A DNA stretch of 64,000 bases, taken from the NCBI RefSeq assembly GCF_029784155.1, contig NC_073693.1, positions 229,045,961-229,109,960 on the forward strand, in the 5' to 3' direction. Position numbers and translations under genes: made by a program. Under the pieces are notes generated by a model, which was not told the DNA's origin, did not search any database, and saw only the letters and a list, made by a program, of their open reading frames with translations. Shown here piece by piece: positions 1 to 9,840 of the stretch. Each line of letters begins with the position of its first letter. Position 1 is the first letter of the stretch. Source of the DNA: Uranotaenia lowii (taxonomy: Eukaryota > Arthropoda > Insecta > Diptera > Culicidae).

Positions 1-1199
1 ATTCTGAGGAAGAATATTTTTGGTGGTGGTGATCAGTAGCTTAAATGCTGTTCAAATTAGTCTGATACCATCTTGTCGAGAAAAAAAACATACATATGAG
101 TGTGAATGATATGCCCGAATACATTAATTGAGAATGGAGTCAGTTTAATGGAAAGCTGAAAAGTGGTTGGACAATGGTGGTGGGGAAAAGTTATCAGTTG
201 AAAGGTCCAACAACAAAAGATCTTGGAGCTTATTGAAGGTATGCTAAGAAAATGATGATCTTCTACTTGGTTTGGTCGGTTATATTCAGTGAATGATTAG
301 TGAAGGTATGTTAAGAAAATGATGATCTTCTATTTGGTTTGGTCGGTTATATTCAGTGAATGTGAGAAATGCTTTTATGGTGCCGTACTTTTTTTTATAT
401 AAATGCATGCATGGACAGTTGAAACAGGAAACTTTGTTTCCACAGGATAATTTTCAGGAGCGTAGATTATGAAGACCATGAACCCTTGATAAGAATCCGC
501 AGAACAGAGGATCGATTGAATTGAATAGTACCTACAGTGCGTGACCCAATGGCGGCACATTTTAGGAGTGATGGAAGTTCTTTGTCCTGTAGAAAATCAT
601 TTCTTTCTTGTGCGATTCTGAAAAGCGAAGTCCTGAAACGTAGTGTGATTGGCGTACTTCAAGTGAAAAATTTAACATAATAAATTTTCTATCGCAAAGA
701 GACAAGATGCAATTGAGAAAAAGGATCAATGAACCAATGGCCGCAAACGCAGATATCTTTTGTTCCAATCGCCTCGCTTTGAAAAAAAATTAGTAAGTTG
801 TGCATTGAGTCTGTAAATGTTTTTGAATAATAAATCATTTAATATTGGAGATTGTTAAAGAATCCTTGAGAAAATAAGAAAATCTTCATGGCGGAAAAGG
901 ATGCTTAATGATAAGTCGTTTTGGGAAAATCGAAGAATTACTTGAGTGGAAGAAAGGTGTTAAACATTGATGTTTAATTTGGTATAACGTCTGACATATG
1001 CAGTGCCGATACTGATGGTGGTAATCAAAAAAAAAAAAAAGAAAGGAAGTAAATGTAGTATCGTAACTTATTAAAAGGTTTTCTTTATTTCTATTTTTGG
1101 ATATCAAAGCAACACTCGATATCATGAAAGACAACAATAAACATTCTTCTTCGAACTATCAACGGGAGTTAAAGTAATAGTTAGTACTTTGGAAGTTAG
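1..1199. other. AT-rich intergenic DNA
   Basis: No gene, RNA or transposon end is recognised here. The only structure seen is a tandem duplication of a 67-bp unit at 235-301 and 302-368, with a few mismatches between the copies. Short open frames have no recognisable motif. Confidence 0.6.
235..368. repeat. Tandem duplication of a 67-bp unit
   Basis: Two adjacent copies of a 67-bp segment, starting GAAGGTATGCTAAGAAAATG and GAAGGTATGTTAAGAAAATG and both ending near CAGTGAATG. The copies differ at only a few positions, so this is a simple local duplication. Confidence 0.9.
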
Positions 1200-1496
1200 T
1201 TGCTCCTTTCCAGATTACTACAAATTTCAGGATTCTACAGTACTCAACCCCGATGGATGCTTTGGTCTCATGCAGACCGAAAAGGTGGCCGCACGCGTCT
1301 GTTCTCCAGGTCAAGGGCGGCTCAAACAGCATCTGACTCGCAACGAGCGGCTGAATTAATGAAATACGGCTTCCGCCAGCTAAGTCCAAGATGGCATGGC
1401 AGCCCCATCGCGGGATAGGGACTTTAGGCTAACAACCTATTGCTCCCGATTCATAAAATTGTTACAGAATCCTAAAGAAATGACCGACCTGGAACT

Positions 1497-2367
1497 TTGG
1501 CGACAAATTTTAGCATGAAAACACGGACACGAATAGGAACTTGGAACGTTTCAATCCTTGCCCAAAAAAGCAAGGTTCAACTTGCTAGAGAATTTAGCCA
1601 CCTCAAGCTTGAAAATCTGGGACTGAGCGAAGTCCGCTGGCCTAGCACTGGAGAACACAAGACACAGTCCGTGCCAGTCCTACACGGCCCTTATTAGATG
1701 GGAACCGATACAAGAAAGAATAATCGTAGCCAGATTTAGAACACGGGTTAGAAACCTTACAATAGTCCAATGTTATGCGCCAACTGACGTTGCCGATTTG
1801 CAGGAGAAAGAGCAGTTTTACAGTCAACTGAACGTGGTAAAGAAAATTCCGAAGGGTGAAATTCAAATCCATTTGGGCGACTTCATCGCAATGATTGGCT
1901 CCGACAATCAAGAATTTGTGCACATTATGGGACTCCGATGACAGATAAGCGAAAACGGAGAACTGTTCGTAGAATTTTGTGGCAACAACAACATGGTGAT
2001 CGGTGGATCGCTCTTCCCCCATCGACCAGCACATAAGGTTACTTGGGTATCCCGAGATGGCCGAACAGAAAATCAAATTGACCACATTTGCTTCAGCCGA
2101 AAATGGAGAAGGAGATTTCTTGATGTGTGCAACAAACGAAGCGCAGACATTACATTTGACCATCACCTCAGCCTTGGCGATATATGACTGAGAGTTGTGC
2201 GTGTCCAACGGCTCGAGGAGAAAGTGGGTGTCGATACGACGTCTGCCGGTTGGAGAATCCAGAGGTGAAAAGGGCATACGTTGAACAGCTAGAATCCCGA
2301 GCCACGGGATTGCTGACAGACGGAACTGTCGAAGAACAGTGGTGTGGAATCAAAAATGCCTTTAACA
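1497..2367 (+). pseudogene. RTE-like ORF2, endonuclease part
   Basis: This is the apurinic-type endonuclease domain that nicks target DNA for LINE insertion. Translated pieces show the family landmarks in order: IGTWNVSILAQ, LGLSEVRW, VQCYAPTDV, LGDFIAMIG (degenerate GDFNA block), ENQIDHICFSRKWRR and FDHHLSLGDI. They fall in different frames, with an in-frame stop near 1940 and a deletion after about 1690, so the copy is dead. The domain continues in the other half of the element from 9841. Assignment to the RTE group rests on sequence style; APE-type LINE identity is the firmer claim. Confidence 0.75.
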
Positions 2368-2582
2368 CGTTCGTCGCCACGTCACCCATATTTGGCAGAC
2401 GGGTGTATTTCCTGGGGGGGCCCCGTCACATCAAAAAGCAGGTGACGCTCTCTTACTGGAGTTTACCGCTCAGCTTCGCCACACGTTTCAAATATGGGAG
2501 TTCTCCCTCTTTGCTTTCTCTCTCTGCTCTTTCTTCTCGGCTAGCAAAACTACCAAAATGAGCGTGGCGACGAACGTGTTAA
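2362..2582. repeat. Foldback insertion with 20-bp inverted repeats in the RTE-like ORF
   Basis: The RTE-derived 20-mer at 2362-2381 (TTAACACGTTCGTCGCCACG) recurs as its exact reverse complement at 2563-2582. About 180 bp of unrelated sequence lies between, with a second short inverted pair (CCCATATTTG and CAAATATGGG). The LTR element starts six bases downstream. This looks like an inverted duplication made during insertion or repair. Confidence 0.75.
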
Positions 2583-2588
2583 CACGAC

Positions 2589-2989
2589 TGTGGTGATCTT
2601 CACCTTTTTTCGTCGAATAATTGTGACACAACCGTCGTCTGTAAAGTTCGTTACGAGAATGAGGCTTCGAGTTTTTATGCTTATTACTCGAACGCAATTC
2701 AAAACTGTCTCATGAAGTTACTCATACTTTTAAACATCACATATTCAACCGACATAATTTTCATTATCGATCAATGTAAATGTGTTGTCTTATCGTCATT
2801 TCAATTGATTTATGTTCATGCCCGACTACATTTCATTTTTTTTCTTATCTACACGCTTAATTTATGTTAGTTAGTTATAATCAACTAGATTTTATACAGA
2901 ATCAGCATAACTTGTACACATCTTCAGTAAAATAGCCAATAAGGATGTTTATCCACAATTTCCGATAACCCCAACTATATATCACCACA
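2589..2989. repeat. 5' LTR
   Basis: A 401-bp terminal repeat, TGTGGTGAT...ATCACCACA, preceded by the target duplication ACGAC. It matches the 3' LTR throughout except for one extra T in a T-run. Confidence 0.9.
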
Positions 2990-3469
2990 TTCGCCCTTTT
3001 CTCTACTCTCGAGAAATTCATTAAAGAATTGGATGTTAAAAAAAACTTCTTGAAATCTTCAAGATTGAAACCTACTTAACCCATAACCTTTTCCCTAATC
3101 CATATGAGTACAAAAACGTGCTAAGTTTAGCATGAACTCGTAACTTCTTAATTTATTGCCTTAAATTTGCTATTATGGTTGTCTCTGCATTTCTTCATTA
3201 AAGTTATTCCTTACTATTTAGTATCTCTTGCATCTTGATTCTGCAACCACATCCCAATGTTGACTCACGACTTTTCGACTGCATTTGTGATACATGGCTC
3301 TTAGCACTATATCATTGCCATTTAAATACTGTTTAACCCTTACGAATGACACTAACTCACTTTAAACTGTTCTTTCTTGACTATTTATCATTACTTGAAC
3401 CTTCTTCACTCTATAAGGTAGACCATTGACACTCAAATGCAAATAACCAACAATTTACTCAAGATGATT

Positions 3470-4270
3470 GCCTTTTTTTTGGTTCCTTGATTCTTTTACA
3501 CTTGAAGTTTGACAGTTTATAATCAGCTTTTCTTGATCTTAAAACTTTTCTTTTATTTTGACCCTTCACGTTTTATTCTACCATCGTAACTCTTAATTTT
3601 CAACTCTTGACTCTTGAACAAATATTCATTAAGACTTCTAATTCTTGATACTTTTTTTTGTATATTCATCTTATATCTTGTTTTCATTTACTCTTAATTC
3701 TCAGACAAATTTCTATAAAGGCTCCAGATTTTCTACTATGAATTATGGAACAAGTTTTCATTAAGACTCTGGATTTTTTTTTTATACTTTTCTTCTGCCT
3801 CTTCACCTCTGATTCCATCTTCCTGACTCTTGTTTTTCTATTCTAAGCTCTCAACCAGATTTTAATTTAGTCACTTGATTTTTAATACTGTTGCTTTGTT
3901 TCTTCACCTTTGATTCTACCTTCTTGACTCATGATTTTCTACTCGAACAAATATTCATATAGACTCATGATTCTTGATACTTTTCTTTAGCCTCTTCACC
4001 ATTGAATCTACCTCCTTGACTCTTGATTTTCTACACTTAACTCTCGAAGAAATTTTCAGTAAGCCCCTTGATTTTCTACTCTGAACTCTGGAACAAGTTT
4101 TCATTAAGACACTTCACCTCGGATTCTACCTTCTTGAATCTTGATTTCCTTCTCGAACAAGTTTTCATTTAGACTCTTGATTCTACCTTTTGCCTCTTGC
4201 TACATTGATTCTTCCTTCTTGACTCTTGATTTTCTACTCTTAACTCCCGAGCAAATTTTCATTTTGATTA
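3470..4270. repeat. Degenerate minisatellite inside the LTR element
   Basis: T-rich DNA in which a motif like GAACAAGTTTTCATTAAGAC, followed by CTCTTGATT and TTCACC...TTCTACC stretches, recurs at about 3616, 3703, 3747, 3851, 3943, 4045, 4090, 4153 and 4248. Spacing is irregular, about 45-105 bp. No coding potential is seen. Confidence 0.75.
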
Positions 4271-4435
4271 TTGATTCTAGATACTTTTTCGATTTATGAC
4301 ATTTTTCTTTTCATTCGTTACACGATATTTAGCAGTGTATTGATTGGTTATAGACTCGTGGCTGAATATTTGACAGTGGATGGTTTGATTCGTGATTTTT
4401 CATCTTTTGTTCTATCCGTTAATATTTTTTTTTTT

Positions 4436-5060
4436 TTATTGGGTCATGCCTTTCCATGCCGTCTTTTATTTTATTACTTTGGGTCATGCCTTTCCATGCC
4501 ATCTTTTATGAAACTTGTAACATGATTGTATTCATACTTTCAGTATTTCTAGGGTCATGCCTTTCCATGCCGTCTTTTACTTTTAACTTTTGGGTCATGC
4601 CTTTCCATGCCATCTTTTGTGAAATTTTAACAGGATCATGCTTATTTCATGCCATCTCTTATGTAACTTGTAACATGTTGGTACTTCAGTCTCGTCATAA
4701 TTTCATCACTCCTTGGGTCATGCCTTTCCATGCCATCTTTTATGAAACTTGTAACATGATTGTATTCATACTTTCAGTTTTTCTAGGGTCATGCCTTTCC
4801 ATGCCGTCTTTTACTTTTAAATTTTGGGTCATGCCTTTCCATGCCATCTTTTGTGAAATTGAAACAGGGCCATGCTTATTCCATGCCATCTTTTACGAAA
4901 CTTGTAACATGATTGTATTACTGTCATATCATACTTTCAGTATTTCTAGGGTCATGCTTATTTCATGCCATCTTTTATGTAACTTGTAACATGTTGGTAC
5001 TTCTGTCTCGTCATAATTTCATTACTCCTTGGGTCATGCCTTACCATGCCGTCTTTTATA
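4436..5060. repeat. Tandem GGGTCATGCCTTTCCATGCC repeats
   Basis: The 20-bp core GGGTCATGCCTTTCCATGCC, usually followed by ATCTTTTATG or GTCTTTTA, recurs many times. A higher-order unit starting at about 4482 (core, AAACTTGTAACATGATTG, core, core, CATGCTTATTTCATGCC, TCGTCATAATTTC) repeats from about 4715. An open frame of 177 codons runs through it, but it is just translated repeat. Confidence 0.85.
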
Positions 5061-5374
5061 AAACTTGAAGGAATTTAAACTTTGCCATACGTTTTTTTTT
5101 AATTTATTATTTAAATTTTCAACCGGATCGTTCTTATTTCATGCCTTTTGTCAAGCCATCATGTCATTGTATATTGAGCCATACCTTCCATACCATCTTT
5201 TATCGATTACTTTAGTGCAATACTCTTATCGTCTTAAAGACTGAATAGGGCTTTTCTTATGAGATTATCTAAAGACTCTTATTCTATCCTTGGAAGAAGG
5301 AAACAATCCTTAATAATTCCTATCATTTTTTTCCAAGCTCGTCGTTTGCTGGATTTATTATATAAATTTATCTA

Positions 5375-6346
5375 CTAGCTGATCCCATACGAACTCCGTT
5401 TCGCTTTCCACTTGGAATATGTCATGAACAGTTTGTATGAAAGTCAATTGCCAAGCCTTTTTCAGATGCACTTACGAATTCATTGGTAAGTAATAATTGC
5501 CAAATTATTGGACGATCACTTTTTCTGACTCTGCTACCCAATTTGAAACCAGCAATCAATTGACCGTGCCAAAAAAAAAACCCCCAGTGCATAAATTTCG
5601 GCTCGATCGTTGCATAACAACGCAATAATTGTCAAAAAAAATTAAACATTTTTTTTGGTGGCCTCTTATACAATCTTTGATATCTAGTATCAACCGCACT
5701 TCCCTTAAAACCCCCTGGTGCAGATTTTTAGAGCAATCCGTCAATATAGCTAAAAACAGTGAAAAATTAATAAATATGGTCGATCCCTGGAAAAACATTT
5801 GACATCGGAAATCGTTTGCCCATCCCTCAAAACTACCTAGTGCGAATTTTCATCCCAATCCGTTGTATAATAATGACGCTATTGCAAAAATATTGAAAGG
5901 TTAATATGGACGACTCCTTTTGCCGACCCCTTGCACTGAATTTGAAACCTCAAATCTATTGCAAGTCACTCAAAACCATCGTTTATCCTGAATTCAAATA
6001 CGATGAATAATAACGTCAATATCGCAAAAACGGTGAACGATTAATATGGAAGACCCCTTTGGCTGATCCTTTACACAAAATTTAACACCTGAAATCGATT
6101 GCTCGTTTTTTTAAATCACTCATGTGCAGATTTTCAGTACAATCCGAGAAAAAAAATGACGTCAATATCGCGAAAACAATATTTGTCTTGTATGGGAGTT
6201 ATTCTGAAAACATTTTTCTTCATTCCTGGTCCTAATGAGTATCCATGCCAAATTTCAGACCTGAAGCTCTTAAGACGGCTGAGTCTATAGAGGACAAACA
6301 AACAAACAAATCAACAAAAATACAAAAATTACTTTTTATATATAGA
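5375..6346 (-). mobile_element. Helitron-type non-autonomous element
   Basis: Read on the minus strand the element starts TCTATATATAAAAAG, has a TTTGTTTGTTTG run and CTATAGACTCAG near its start, and ends CAGCTAG. It sits between host A and T with no target duplication. The 5'-TC, 3'-CTAG and A/T site are Helitron hallmarks, and the start closely resembles the element at 25753-27651. The interior carries about five degenerate copies of a roughly 150-170-bp unit (ATATGG..GACCCCTTT, AATCCGT..AATAATGACG). No Rep/helicase sequence is present. It lies inside the LTR element. Confidence 0.7.
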
Positions 6347-7720
6347 TTCGTTAAAATATTTGACTGTGCAAAAAACCATGCGATATTTAAATAATTACAA
6401 TCGTCAGTGGTTTATTTGCAGCTCGTGTTATCCACCCGTACTATCTTATTTTAAAATAAAATATTTATGATTATCACTTATTATGATGAAATGAATGTTG
6501 GCCAACCCTGACTCAACTTTCTATTGATTCTGAATAAGATAGGTGTAAGATATATTTGGACGACAGGAATACGTCTACTCTTTTACTTGAATCCATGTTC
6601 TTGAACTTCTATTTTTGGTCCGTTTTCGGAAGAATAGTTATAAAATTTTTGTTGTCATAGAAATAGAATAGAAACGTAATTGCTCAGGTTTTTTTAAGCA
6701 TTCGAGAACACACTCATAAACTAATTCCGTAAAATGGAAAGAAAACCGAGATAAGGAAGGATTTTGTTGTTGTTTTCTCCCACGATTTGTTTTTTTTTTT
6801 ACTTTAGGCAAGTAGAAGTACTCTGGTTCTATTCCAGATAAGGGTAATGATTGACCCTCATATCAATTTGACAAAACCAGCATGTGAAAGATTTTAAAAT
6901 TAAAAAAATGTCAATTAAAAAAAATCAATATTTGAATTTCAATTACAACTTAAATTTACTTGGTTTCCAGTCAGAGCTGAGAACAACGCATCTTTATCAA
7001 ACTATTGAAACTTGTCAGTAAGACCCACCTTGTTTCGTAAGTTTGTCCGAAATATTTTTAATAAATTAGTAGATCGATTTTATAAGAAATATTGAAATGC
7101 GATGTCACTTCTATTGAATACACAGAAACACCACTGAAAGAACACAAACGAAAATGACCTCAGAACCTACAATGATTCATATCAGAACCGGTACAATGGT
7201 AACCTAACCATCATTTGAAAACATTTGTATATTTTAATCATCACTCATTAGTATCGTCAAAAATTATTGCTTTAATTAATTCACTTACCTCAAGCCTAAA
7301 ATGATGCATAATGAAGAAATCGATTTTCGAAAAACACTTATTCATAGCTAATTTTGATAAGCTCACATAGTTTTAAACATTTTAATTATAAGTTTGATTA
7401 AAATTTGCAGAAGCTTATCATACACTTGATCATTATTCCACAATTGCATCCAGTTTAAACTATTGTATTCCCCAAAACAAACATTATATCTTACATGCAC
7501 TAGAGGAGAATCAAGTATACTGGATCGCGCATTTTCTCGGCACCCCATCATTTCGGATAGACAAATAAAACACTTCAATTTTTTGTCACTAGATCATCTC
7601 ACTTCACACGTAATAAATATTGATTTAACAATCAATTTAAGTTCGGATTTTGTGAGTAAACCCGATTTTCTTCCGGATTCCAATTGGTCGCGGGTAAACA
7701 AAATAACAAACTGTCTAGAC

Positions 7721-8899
7721 CATGATGGCTCTAGATATGGTGGTCTCTCTTTGGCAAAAAGTAGACGAGGGTTGGAGGCGGAGGAGGAGCCGAAATTCGA
7801 CAGCTGGCTGTTCGGCTGGCTGCTGGCTGGCTGTGATGCCAGGTGCTCTGATTTTTTGTAAAACACGAAGTTTTGCCAATCATCAAGATATTGCTTAGAC
7901 AAAGATTTCGCCTTGATTTTTGCAAATATAATTCATAGAATCGAAACAAAATCTTCCGGCTGAGCTCCGGGCTGGTAAGCAAAGCTGGAAGAAGTTGGAC
8001 CTATTAAACGACGGTGCCAGCTTTGTCGGTAGCGGTTAGTAACATTAATTTTGCATTACTTATGACAAATTTTATGCTTATTCAACACTTTTTTCTTTCA
8101 AGAGCTATATAGAAGCAGCAGAAAGTCATCGAATCGGATGGTAACATGGCGAGGCGTTACATTCCATCGTCCGAGAAGCGCCCTCCTGCAGGAACATCCG
8201 ATCTTCATCGAGATGAAAAAGCTGCTTCAGGAGGACCCCCGTCTGTTGCCATCGCTGATCCAGAAGATCCAATCGAGTAATCCGGATCTGATGGGTAGCA
8301 TTTTGAATCATAAAATCGTTTATCATTTACATGAAAATGATCAATAGCAGAATTTAGAGCATTCCCTTTAGCAGAACCGATTTACGTTTATTTTCATCCA
8401 ACACTTTTCGATTAAAGGGAAACAAAATAGCTCTTTGGATAAAGGTAAAAAGAATATATAAGGAGCAAACAACATCCGGTTAAGGGTTTTAGTTGTTTGT
8501 TCCACCCTTTAAGATCCTTTCTATCATAACGGTCAAGAAAAGTTTTTCTTTTTCGGAACATACGGATAGACCGAACTGTATTGTAATTTTATTGAAAAAA
8601 AGTGTTTAGAATACAAATTAATTCATTGAATATACTCATATCATTGCTTTTTTCCGAAAACTCAATTTAAATATAATAAAATAAACTAAACCCCAGTACG
8701 GTTTTAAATCTTTTTAACTTTCGTTTAGGATTGGCTTCTGCACATATACACACTTTTTTCCCATCTGATTTTTTATCACTAACACCTGGCATCCCTTGAC
8801 CCCTTTTTTCGTAAACACTACAGCCGGCTGTCAAAACTTTTTTCAATATGGCGGAATGGCGATTTGGCATCTGAGATCACCATATCTAGAGCCATCATG
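7721..8899. mobile_element. Non-autonomous P-superfamily element with captured host-like exon
   Basis: The ends are inverted repeats: the left end reads CATGATGGCTCTAGATATGG then TGGTCTC, and the right end mirrors this for about 27 bp with one mismatch. Both are flanked by the 8-bp duplication GTCTAGAC (7713-7720 and 8900-8907). An 8-bp duplication, a GTCYAGAC-like target, and a terminus starting CATGATG with a later GGTGGTC all match the Drosophila P element pattern. A 13-bp subterminal inverted pair (GACAGCTGGCTGT at 7799-7811; ACAGCCGGCTGTC at 8820-8832) parallels the internal repeats of P elements. No transposase is recognised in its 1179 bp. It lies inside the LTR element. Confidence 0.75.
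8102..8346 (+). pseudogene. RAD23-like XPC-binding domain fragment
   Basis: An open frame with ATG at 8138 and stop TAG at 8344-8346 encodes 69 residues. Residues 15-60 (SALLQEHPIFIEMKK, then LLQEDPRLLPSLIQKI, then NPDLMGSI) follow the helical pattern of the XPC-binding (STI1-like) domain of RAD23 nucleotide-excision-repair proteins: hydrophobic-rich F..M, P.LLP.L.Q.I, NP.L. RAD23 normally also has ubiquitin-like and UBA domains, which are absent. A pyrimidine-rich tract ending TTTCAAG just upstream looks like a splice acceptor, so this may be a captured terminal exon. Its base composition is richer in GC than its surroundings. Family match was made by eye; another STI1-like helical repeat is possible. 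Confidence 0.5.
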
Positions 8900-9440
8900 G
8901 TCTAGACGGCCAGGCCGGCGGCCGGCCCCTTTTTTTTTTTTTTTTTATTCTGTTGTCAAACGCACACACTACTCGGAAAGTCATCAACTAATGCCCGAAT
9001 AAGACCAGATAAAGTAGACTGCTTGAAATCGAAATACTTACAAAAAATTTCTTGCCAAAATGAGTTTAATTTTTTTTGTTTTATAAATATGTTGTAGAAA
9101 AAATAACCAACTACACCGCAACAGTGACGCATCATACTCGACCTAAATAATGATATAAAATTGACGACCATAACTTATGCTTTAAACTATCACTTATCGC
9201 GCTTAAGAAAATTAATTTCGAAAAAAAAATAAAGATTACGAGACAACTTTAAACTAAAAAAATCAACTCAAATTCGAGCTTAAGTAAGCTTTTTCGGGGG
9301 AAAAGATGCACAGCCAAATTAACTCCACCATCAACCAAGATTCAAGTTTGAACCAAGATGAGTTTCATTTAATACAATACATACCGACATAGTAGCGTAA
9401 AACCTTTTAAGATTTCCCTTATTAGGAGCTGCTGCGCCAT

Positions 9441-9840
9441 TGTGGTGATCTTCACCTTTTTTCGTCGAATAATTGTGACACAACCGTCGTCTGTAAAGTT
9501 CGTTACGAGAATGAGGCTTCGAGTTTTTATGCTTATTACTCGAACGCAATTCAAAACTGTCTCATGAAGTTACTCATACTTTTAAACATCACATATTCAA
9601 CCGACATAATTTTCATTATCGATCAATGTAAATGTGTTGTCTTATCGTCATTTCAATTGATTTATGTTCATGCCCGACTACATTTCATTTTTTTCTTATC
9701 TACACGCTTAATTTATGTTAGTTAGTTATAATCAACTAGATTTTATACAGAATCAGCATAACTTGTACACATCTTCAGTAAAATAGCCAATAAGGATGTT
9801 TATCCACAATTTCCGATAACCCCAACTATATATCACCACA
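9441..9840. repeat. 3' LTR
   Basis: A 400-bp copy of the 2589-2989 repeat, with the same TGTGGTGAT and ATCACCACA ends. It is followed by the target duplication ACGAC and then by resumed RTE-like coding sequence. Confidence 0.9.

Larger units (their letters stand above)
2589..9840. mobile_element. Coding-free LTR retrotransposon (large non-autonomous type)
   Basis: Two direct repeats of about 400 bp bound the element. Each begins TGTGGTGAT and ends ATCACCACA, a perfect 9-bp terminal inverted repeat of the TG...CA type. The host pentamer ACGAC flanks both sides (2584-2588 and 9841-9845) as the target-site duplication, inside an RTE-like LINE. By eye the LTRs differ only by one T in a homopolymer, suggesting recent insertion. 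The 6.45-kb interior shows no gag, protease, RT or integrase. It holds minisatellites (3470-5060), a Helitron-type element and a P-type element. No obvious primer-binding site or polypurine tract was found, so the superfamily is open. It probably depends on proteins from another element. Confidence 0.85.

Noticed and set aside
1642..2277. 211-codon minus-strand frame
   Set aside because: Antisense shadow of the endonuclease pseudogene.
4456..4989. 177-codon open frame
   Set aside because: It is the translation of tandem repeats (MPFHAIF repeated), with no domain and no start context.
4436..5060. CRISPR-like array
   Set aside because: Spacing is irregular, spacers resemble each other and the genome is eukaryotic.
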